Assembly: GCA_004335835.1 (NCBI GenBank)
Contig: RWJK01001716.1
Span: 1-64,000 of the forward strand
DNA: 64,000 nt
From: Scenedesmus sp. ARA3
Lineage: Eukaryota > Chlorophyta > Chlorophyceae > Sphaeropleales > Scenedesmaceae
Direction of reading: 5' to 3'
Made by a program: the position numbers and the translations under genes. This document shows, one piece after another, positions 56,217-64,000 of the stretch. Numbering within the stretch: position 1 is the stretch's first letter; each line of letters begins with the position of its first letter. A model generated the notes under the pieces. It had not been told where the DNA came from and did no database searches. It saw nothing but the letters and a program-made list of their open reading frames with translations.

Positions 56217-57397
56217 GAGCGCGGTTTCGACACGCTGGCATGGAAGGTCAAGCGTCCACAGTTTGGGGTGATATTCAACTTCCAGGCCGAGTAGCGGCTT
56301 TTGCATCAAGTAGTCTTTACAACAGGTACAATCTGTACATAGATATCGCATGAAAATCGCCGAGCTGCGGGGACGCTCACACCGACACCGCAGTAAACAT
56401 AGTGTCACAAGCAGCAGTGACCCGCGTGTCTGCATCGCCTGCTGCATCCTGGCACACAGGGCTCGGCTCGAATGCATTATGTGTGATGCAGGAAATGTAA
56501 TTGGGCACCAGGCGTGCGCGGGAGACAACTGCATGGTGTTGTACGGTGCTCTGCGCTGTCATGGAAGTCTGCTGCTGTGCCAGACAACTGCTTGACAGCT
56601 CAAAGACCGCCGGCTGCAGCAGGCTCTTTCTTAATGCTCAGTGACCATCCACAGGCACCAACAGGGGTACTTATAGAGGCTGCACGGGCAAGCCGGCTCA
56701 GGCCCAAGGACTGTGGCTGTTCTGCCCTTGCAGCCTGCTCCTGGTGTCCCGTCTGAGCGCACGACGGTATATGTGAACCATTTACTGAGCTACCAGCAGC
56801 TGTCACAGGCGGTACTGGTTGCTGCTTATGCCTGCAGAGCATGCCAGGCACCAGACAGGGACGTGTCTGGTGCTGCTGATAGGCAGCACAGTCGCAAGTC
56901 GCAGGTTGGGCCCCGCTCACCCTTGAAAAGGTTTTGTACTGTCTAACATTGTTTGTGCGATGCCATATTGCTCGACAGAGCGCGGTTTCGACACGCTGGC
57001 CTGGAAGGTCAAGCGTCCACAGTTTGGGGTAATATTCAACTTCCAGGCCGAGAAGCGGCTTTTGCATCAATACCCTTTGAAATAAGTAGGCTATTTTCAT
57101 AAATATAGCATGAAAAACGCCGAGCTGCGGGGACGCTCACACCGACACCGCAGCAAACATGGTGTCACAAGCAGCACTGCTGAGCAGTGACCCGGGTGTC
57201 TGCATCGCCTGCTGCATCTTGGCACACATGGCTCGGCTTGACTGCATTATGTGTGTTGCGGGAAATGTGATTGGGCACCAGGCGTGCGCGGGAGACAACT
57301 GCATGGTGTTGTACGGTGCTCTGCGCTGTCATGGAAGTCTGCTGCTGTGCCAGACTGCTGCTTGACAGCTCAGCAACCGCCAACTGCAGCAGGCTCT
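56217..57397. repeat. Tandem duplication, two units of about 410 bp
   Basis: Units at 56217-56627 and 56978-57397, offset 761 bp, highly similar (shared start GAGCGCGGTTTCGACACGCT, shared end around CTGCAGCAGGCTCT). A shorter shared piece, GACCATCCACAGGCACCA, recurs at about 56642 and 57648, so parts of a third unit follow. Plus-strand frames within both copies (ending 56595 and 57365) encode a Cys/His-rich peptide with CIMC or CIMCV, GHQACAGDNC. Confidence 0.88.
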
Positions 57398-57842
57398 GCT
57401 CAATAAATAAGGGTTATAACGTGTATGCAGGTCAATCATTGCAAGCGCATGCAGCACAATGCGTACTCACATAGCAAGAAGGGTTTCCCAGGACCAGCAT
57501 GGCTGCTTCAACTTCAATGTTGTGGTGCTGCTGCTCCTCCTACTTGTTCTAGTATTACTGGCTATGTTAATGAAGCGTCCCTCAGAGATATTATATATAA
57601 GAGTTAAACCCATATGATTTCAAAACAAAACCTAATCAATGTTCGATGACCATCCACAGGCACCAAAAGTTACTGGCTGCATGGACACGCCGGCTCAGGC
57701 TGTGACAAAACAGCGGAGACATTGCATTCTCGAATTACTGTCTATGCATGAGGGTGTGCACTGCAGTATGTGTACGGCCATGTCAACACGTGACCCACGT
57801 GACCTCCTGATCGTACAGCAGTGCCATGGGCACGTAAAAGCA

Positions 57843-57847
57843 TTACA
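57843..57847 (-). terminator. Putative TGTAA poly(A) signal of the FAS1 gene
   Basis: Minus-strand TGTAA 617 nt after the stop codon at 58464; a candidate only. Confidence 0.3.
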
Positions 57848-58463
57848 TAAGATGCAGGAGACACAGGCCGGCGTTATTGAGCCCAAACACACAGTATGTA
57901 CACCAGAAAGACATTGACGCTAACATGCTTTACTTCATCTCCAAAAGCAAACCTATCTATGTGCGTTCGGAGGTTGGTGCCAAACTTGCACACGTTGGTG
58001 CAACTCCTGGAGATGACCAACCATGCACCTGCCTACGAATCATTGCTTATGAAGTCCGTGACCGGCAAGCACCATGCTTCAGTGCAGCAGCTCTGGCACT
58101 GGTGATAAAATCTTCTGGAACCACAGCAAACACGGTGCGAGCTGCGGCGCAGCCCCCTTCGCAGGAGCAACAGTGTGCTTGCATCTTGCCGAGCACGTAG
58201 CGCACCATGAACTGCACAAGCATGTGGGATGCCATGTGACAGAACATCCATGCTCAGCTAGGCGGCTGCCATGGTGCCAGCTGCCGCCACCAGCCAACAC
58301 TTGCAGAGAGCTGCAGCTGGAACCGCACGGTAAACAACCTTGGTGCATTGTTGCGTGCCGAAATGCTGGCCATCTGTGACAGCGCAAGCTGAACCGTGTG
58401 AAACTACTGCATATAAACAATACCCAGGCTTCAACAACCATGCCTGCCACGCTGTGCATCAGC

Positions 58464-58687
58464 CTAGGGCTTAGCCCACTTGAGGCAGTTGAGGCAACCA
58501 TTGGCAGCAGCAGCCTCTGGCAGCGAGCCAAACCTGTTGGGGTACTGCACGGGCACTGTGCCGCTTGCTGCTGCCGTCATTGCCTCAAGCGTCCTGCTGC
58601 TGGGTGAGATGCCTCCAGGGGAGGTCTGCAGGGAGCCCAGCTCAAGCAGGCGAGCTGCCACCAGCTGCTGCAAGTGCCTGGCAGGTG

Positions 58688-58743
<56 letters not shown>

Positions 58744-59807
58744 AGCAGGCGCCTGCCTGCAGCTGCAGGCTTGGCAGAGGCTGCTGCTGCTGCTGTTGCC
58801 TTAGGTGCTGCTGTTGCATCCTTTGTAGTTGCTGCTGCTGCCGCTGCTGGCTTGGCTGCGACCTCTGTGGTAATCTTGCTTGGCGCGGCAGCAGCAGCAG
58901 GCTTGCTTGGCGCTGCTGCTGCTGCTGCAGGCTTGGCTGCCATGCTTGGCTGCAGAGCCCCGTCAATGGCGTGCAGGATGTTCCTGCCTGCATAGATGTT
59001 GAAGCTGGTGATGACTGCTGGGAAGCCCTGCTCAGGAGTGAGTGTGATTTCTGGCCGGGGCACTACGGCATTGTTTTTGTAGCGGTCCGGTGCGGTGGCC
59101 CTGCAGCAGCAAGTCCCAGGGCGTGTGACATGCGCCAGTGGCAAATGACTGTTGTTAGTCACAATTCAAGTTGTAAGTGATGGGGGCGGAGGTGCTACGT
59201 GTACCTGGCAGCATACACAGCACTGGGCTGTCCCTGTGTATGACAATGCCCGGCATGCCTGCCAGTGCCTGAGGTGTTCTGGCTCATACCCATATGTTCA
59301 GGAGGCATACCACCCATTATGCGCCACGCTTCTCCTGTGTCATAAACATATGCTTGTCACTTGCCAGCCAGGCAGCCAGCCACTGCTGCACCTGTCACTC
59401 ACGTGAGGTTGCTGGTGACCTTGATGCTGTGGCCACTGAGCAGCGTGGGCAGGCTGGTGACACCCTGAAAGCCCCGAGGCACCTGTGTACAGAGTTGCAC
59501 GAAGCACTTGTTGCAAACGCATACTGCAACATAATGCTGATTCACAGCACGTGGCGCCTGCAGGGAGCCAGGGTGGTGAAGAGACACATGCTGCTGAAAC
59601 ACGTGACACTCCAGTCTGGTGCTGTTGAACGAGACAGACAGTGCGTTACACATGCTCGTGTAGTATGTAGCAGCCCGGCTGCTGGCCTGGCACTTCTGTT
59701 GCTGCATCACTGCCAGCTGGCACGTACAATCAGACAGCTGCACAAGCAAACCATGCAGCTGCTACATTGACACAACTAGTACACTGCTCCAGCTCCATTA
59801 GCAGCAT

Positions 59808-59838
<31 letters not shown>

Positions 59839-61669
59839 TGCCCGCTGTTCGGCCCCCACCTGGCGTGCTGCAGGCGTCACATGGTACTTCAGTATGTCCC
59901 CAATCGCTGCGCTGCTGGCTGCCATGAGCTCCGGCTCAATTGGCTTCCAGGCCTTGTTAGTCGGCACAAACAGCGTGTAGGGGTCCTTTGCTGCTGCGAG
60001 GGCCTTGTCAATGCCAGTGGACTGTGCATAGCCGTAGGTGGTGACCCAGCTGGGGTTGTAGGCAAGTGCGGCCATGGTGCTGTTGAAGTAATTGCCTGAG
60101 AGGGGATGATGCGGCAGCAGCAGCAGCAGTAGTGTCAGCAGCAGCAGGGGAGTCAACAGCGGTGATATATGCATGTGAAGTAAAGCATGCGGGTGGTGTG
60201 AGGCTGGTAGTGCATGCAGGAACACCTAGTGCTGTTTGTGCGGGTCACATGCAAGGGAAAGGCAGGTAAATTCCCAGAGCAAACACCAACACGTAGCTCC
60301 ACTGCATGCACTGCACACGCCGACTATGCAAGCCCAAAACGTGGGCAAGGATCCGCACGCTGCACTCACCGCTCATAAGCACCCTGTCGATGACAAACAC
60401 TGACACCTTGCCAACTTTGACAGGCCCAGACACCACCCCTGCCACATTGCCCTGCACATCTTTCACAGCCAGCTTGCCGCCAGGGCCCTTCACAAGGGTC
60501 ACTATGAAGTTCTCATCGCCTGTGGCTGCCTTTTTGGGCCCTTTGTCAGCGTCTGTGCCGCTGACCTGGTAGCCTGCCGAGGGTTGGGGAGTGCATTTAG
60601 CACAGCACAGCAGCAGAGCCCGGGCGCGGAAGTTGTTGTTGGGAACTCACACAGCGCATAGCAGTTACACATCGCTGATGTCTACCTCGTCAAGCAGCAG
60701 AGCACGCGGCCCTGTCACATGTCGGCTGAGTTGTACTTCTACAGCGAGCAAGCGTTTGATGCGCATACACAGTCACGCACGCTCACATCTGACGGTGCCA
60801 AGCAATCTGTGGATAGGCATTGCTCAACACATGGCCTGTTGCGGCAGGGCAGCAGGCAGCAATGCTATGCATGTCCAACAAGCTCAGCAAGGGCTTCCTG
60901 TGCCTACCTGGGATGAAGTGGTATGCTGTCATCAGGTCAGCCAGGTCAGGCTGCGCCGCCACCTCAGCAGCTGTCAGGCCCATGGCCTTCAGGAAGGCAT
61001 CCACAGCCTGCACAGCAGCAACAGCAACCGCAGCAGCACAGCACATCGGCTTCCTTTTGTGCAGCGCTGCGATCAGAAGCGCGTTGGTGTATGCTGTCAG
61101 CTTGTTCCAGCGCTTTGGCAATGGCAAGCATGTCCAGGTGCTGCCCAGCAGCCGAAACAGCAGGATCCTGTGCTGCTGGCTCAGCCACACTCACCGCATC
61201 ATTAGGGGCAAACATTGTGCCCACAACATTCTTTGGGACAGTTGCTGGCGAGAGCTTAATGACATCAAACAGGCCTCTGAACTTGGGGGTGGACTTTGCC
61301 AGTGCCTCGTGCAGAGAGCCTGCCGGGTTGCTTGCAGGCACTGCTGCTGTTGCTGCGGCTCCTGCTGGTGCTGCCTGTGGCTTTGCAGCTTGCTGGGCAT
61401 ATGTAACCTGCAGTAGTCAGACAGAGGTGCAGTTGCTGTTGGATGTGGCGAATGCAGGTTCAATCCTGTCTGTCTCAACACAGCCTGACAGCTGCTGCTG
61501 CTGCTGCTGCTACTACTGCTACTGCTGCACGAGAATCCCACGTCACTCTGGCAGATCATAAACGTTACGCTGCTGCTCACGCAAATCCAATATATTTGTA
61601 CGTTCAAGAGCCATTACTCACCTGCGACAACACAGCCAGCAGGGTGATCAAGGCTGCCGTGAAAGCCAT
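58464..61669 (-). CDS. Secreted fasciclin-domain (FAS1) protein with two FAS1 domains
   Basis: Exons on the minus strand: 61669-61622, 61407-61195, 61007-60908, 60573-60370, 60095-59860, 59464-59403, 59100-58464; phases close to 499 residues. Residues 1-21 (MAFTAALITLLAVLSQ then VTYAQ) form a signal peptide. FAS1 domain 1 spans about 45-188 (GTMFAPNDAAVDAF, LMTAYHFIPGY, VGKVSVFVIDRVLMSG). Domain 2 spans about 200-325 (YTLFVPTNKAWKPIE, ILKYHVTPA, NIYAGRNILHAIDGAL). These proteins act in the cell wall or extracellular matrix as adhesion molecules. A tail of about 170 residues follows: Ala/Lys/Pro repeats ([11 protein letters not shown]), RRLL and a long Ser run, then ordinary sequence to the end. 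No clear GPI-anchor signal is seen. Confidence 0.92.
58687..58741 (-). repeat. Poly-Ser-encoding repeat in the FAS1 gene
   Basis: CTG on the plus strand, AGC on the coding strand; about 18 units translated as Ser. Confidence 0.93.
59807..59836 (-). repeat. CTG run (sense strand) near the start of a FAS1 intron
   Basis: About ten units lying some 25 nt inside the intron after the exon ending at 59860. Unlike the others it is near the 5' splice site. Confidence 0.88.
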
Positions 61670-63097
61670 TTCGGCAGAGTCACAACACACGCACAATGAA
61701 CAAATCAACGACAAATATTCAAGGTGATTGATTGGACGCGTTTGTACATCGACGTACGGTAAGTTGATGTGTCACTCGTCCAGCAAGTGACAGCAGGTCC
61801 AGCAAGTGACAGGCCCGGTTGGGTATGTGGTGACGCAGACGCAAACCGGCAGAAGCCAAAACCTTGAAACCAACGTCCTGCTTCTGCAAATAGGCGATTT
61901 CCCGAACCAACAAGCAACCTGGGATGCTGTTGCATTGTACATTGTGCTGCACTGGCATCCTGAGCTGTTATCAGATCTGCGATATAAAGAAAGTTGCTGG
62001 TCACCTAGGTGGCGGGCCACAGCACAACATCATCACAGTAACAGCCATCAGATCCGCAGCAAGCCCTTACATACATTAAAAGCTCCTCGTTGATAGCATT
62101 ACTTGCAGCGCAGGGTACTGCTCTAACATGAATAGCTTGAAGCTATCACAGCAAAGGGTCGTAACGTGCATGATGCAGGTCATCAGCTGCACCTGCAGGC
62201 CAGCTGGTGCTCGACTGCCGCCGTACCGTAGGGTTCAGCAGCCACCTCACATTGGCAACCCCAGGTATGCTCAATGCCAGCGGCAACCTTTCCATCCCAC
62301 TGCTGCCGCAGCAGGCAACCACTCTGTCAGACGCCCGTTTCATTTACAGTCAACACTAGCCAATCGGCAACCGTTGCCAATTGAATCGGCACTGGGCGAC
62401 CATCCAAAGGCAATCACAGAGACCGTTATACAGCACTAACGCTGACCTGTACCTGTGCACATGGGCACACATGTGTTGACTCGACAACAGAGGATGATCA
62501 TCACCACCTCGGCCACAGCCTGAAAGCCACATGGCTGCCAATGCATTGGCACCACGCCTGACTTTGAGCACGCCGTTGTCATATCTGACGTACAACAGAT
62601 CGACAACAGTACCCCCGGCAAGGCTTGATCACGTTGAAGCAAGTGCCACTAGAAGTGTCCTGCTGCAGCAGTGCCGGCCAATTCAGAACAAGGCACACCA
62701 GACCCTCGCATCTCAAACCTTGCAGACACGGCTGCAGCAACCCGCAGGCATGCAATCAAAAATTTCATCTCACGGGGTGTTCACGCAATGTGTCCTGCTG
62801 CCTAGCTTTGGTCTGGTTGTCAAGTGCATTGTTGGCAATGCGCACCCCTAATCAGTTGCCACGAGCTTCACAATACTTCAACACACGCACTCTCAGCGCT
62901 ACCCAGGGTTCTCTGAGCGCAGCAACACTGCAGAGGGCTGCCAAGTTCGTGTGCAGGAGCGGTAACAGTCAAGCCAACACATGACTGGCACAGCAGTCTC
63001 CGCACAAGCAAGCCTTGCTGCACCTGCATCTGTGCAGCTCAACGCCATAACACAACAGCCGCACCACCACCCTGCAGCCTCACTGCTGCCGCTGTCC
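61670..63097. other. Intergenic region between FAS1 and Mot1 genes
   Basis: 1.4 kb: FAS1 promoter and Mot1 3' UTR (minus-strand TGTAA at 62344-62348). No exon recognised; short frames lack domains and splice context. Confidence 0.45.
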
Positions 63098-64000
63098 TCA
63101 CTGCTGCTGCTTCTTGGCGAGCTTCTGCATGAAGCTTTTCATGTCAAACTCAGCCGTGTACTGCCCATCGTCCCACAGCTCGCCCATGCCATCCAGCATC
63201 GACTGCAGCGCAGACTGCTTCTTCTTACCACCAGCTGCAGCAGCACCCTCCGCGCTAGCCACCCCTGCAACAGCAGCCTCACTCGCGCCCGCGGCGCGCG
63301 CGGCTGCGCGCTCCTGCTTCTCTGCTGCTGCTGCTGGCGTGCCGAAGAGGTCCAGCAGCTGCCCCGTGTCCATGGCCGCCATGCTCATGTTGTCCTGGTT
63401 GACCACTGCGTTGGCTACGTCTAGCTTGAACTGCTGCAGGCTCATGATGCGCTGCTCCAGCGTGTCCTGCAAGCAAACAACAGCACACACACAGGGGTTT
63501 CCCTTTGGTTGATGCAGGCACATGCTGGTGTTTGAGTGTAGGCTGTACAGATCTGACTACGACTGTGCCTGCGCTCTTCCCTCTCACCACAAAACACGTG
63601 TCGACCTCGGCTTGGCTTGTTGGCGAACAGCTGCTGGAGCACGCCGCTGCACGTGCTCAGATGCAGTACACGTTTGCCGCCTCCGCCTGTACAGCCCACA
63701 CCTGAAACACTGGTACAGCAACAGGGTGCCACATCTGTCTGCTGCTCCACCAACGTGTGGGCGTTGTTCATGCTGTACACCAAGAGCATTCCGCACCTGC
63801 ATGAGCAGCCTGTACACGTTGACGGTGCGCGTCTGCCCGATGCGGTGCGCCCTGTCCATGGCCTGCAGGTCCTTCATGGGGTTCCAGTCATGCTCCAGGA
63901 ACACCACGGTGTCCGCGCTGGTCAGGTTCAGCCCCAGCCCGCCCACGTGCGTCGTCAGCATCAGCACCTGCGCATGCACGCGTGGACGCCAGCCGCAGGC
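63098..64000 (-). CDS. BTAF1: Mot1/BTAF1 Swi2/Snf2-family ATPase, C-terminal end (partial)
   Basis: Exons 63967-63797 and 63466-63098 on the minus strand join in phase 0 and give the last 179 residues; the rest of this gene of normally over 1700 residues lies beyond the window. Mot1 uses ATP to remove TATA-binding protein from promoters. The helicase C-terminal motifs are intact: motif V as [16 protein letters not shown] and [20 protein letters not shown], and motif VI as [14 protein letters not shown]. What marks Mot1 rather than another Snf2 protein is the sequence after the helicase: [28 protein letters not shown] and the terminal [19 protein letters not shown]. An Ala/Gly-rich insert precedes that end. 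The 33 bases beyond 63967 are read as intron. Confidence 0.93.

Larger units (their letters stand above)
55257..58463. other. Intergenic region containing a tandem duplication
   Basis: 3.2 kb without a recognised gene: promoter of the unrecognised gene on the left and 3' UTR of the FAS1 gene on the right (minus-strand TGTAA at 57843-57847). The middle is filled by the duplicated units described separately. Confidence 0.45.

Overview
The window reads as nuclear DNA of a green alga, most likely a chlorophyte of the Chlorophyceae. All recognisable genes are eukaryotic: small exons separated by GT-AG (and two GC-AG) introns, plastid-type and secretory N-termini, TGTAA-type poly(A) signals downstream of several genes, and very heavy CAG/CTG trinucleotide content that gives poly-Gln, poly-Ala and poly-Ser in exons. 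Twelve protein genes have a model supported by consistent splice phase, two of them incomplete or uncertain at the 5' side, and one further small single-exon gene is proposed. I saw no rRNA, tRNA, CRISPR array or bacterial-type operon.

Layout. 0.1-0.5 kb: small putative plastid protein (-). 1.0-8.0 kb: two paralogous class A FAD monooxygenases arranged head to head (- then +) around an 818-bp shared promoter. 8.5-10.7 kb: an Fe(II)/2-oxoglutarate dioxygenase (-). 11.5-17.3 kb: a 14-exon coiled-coil protein (+). 18.4-19.5 kb: a hydrophobic multi-span membrane protein (+, 5' end unresolved). 21.0-22.6 kb: peptidyl-tRNA hydrolase (-). 23.2-27.8 kb: NDOR1/Tah18-type diflavin reductase (-). 28.8-29.6 kb: a small, probably plastid-targeted membrane protein (-). 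30.0-37.0 kb: a very large poly-Gln nuclear protein with a SUMO-interaction-like motif, an AT-hook and a divergent SET-like domain (+). 39.5-44.6 kb: F-box/leucine-rich-repeat protein (-). 47.1-48.6 kb: RING-CH zinc finger fused to a PB1/ubiquitin-like fold (+). 52.7-55.3 kb: an unrecognised protein (-). 58.5-61.7 kb: secreted two-domain fasciclin (FAS1) protein (-). 63.1-64.0 kb: the 3' end of the Mot1/BTAF1 Swi2/Snf2 ATPase (-), cut by the window edge. The genes do not form one pathway; they are ordinary neighbours on a chromosome arm.

The most unusual features concern gene structure rather than gene content. (1) In three unrelated genes the intron upstream of an exon carries extra copies of that exon's own 3' splice site plus exon start: three extra copies in the SET-like gene, one in NDOR1, one in the F-box/LRR gene. 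(2) Uninterrupted CTG runs sit directly at or next to the 3' splice site of many introns, always CTG on the sense strand, whereas exonic runs are mostly CAG/GCA on the sense strand; in the duplicated monooxygenases the same intron carries 9 units in one copy and 34 in the other. (3) A 104-bp retroposon-like insertion with a 13-bp target-site duplication and an (ATT)n tail lies at 45.65 kb, and a roughly 410-bp tandem duplication lies at 56.2-57.4 kb.
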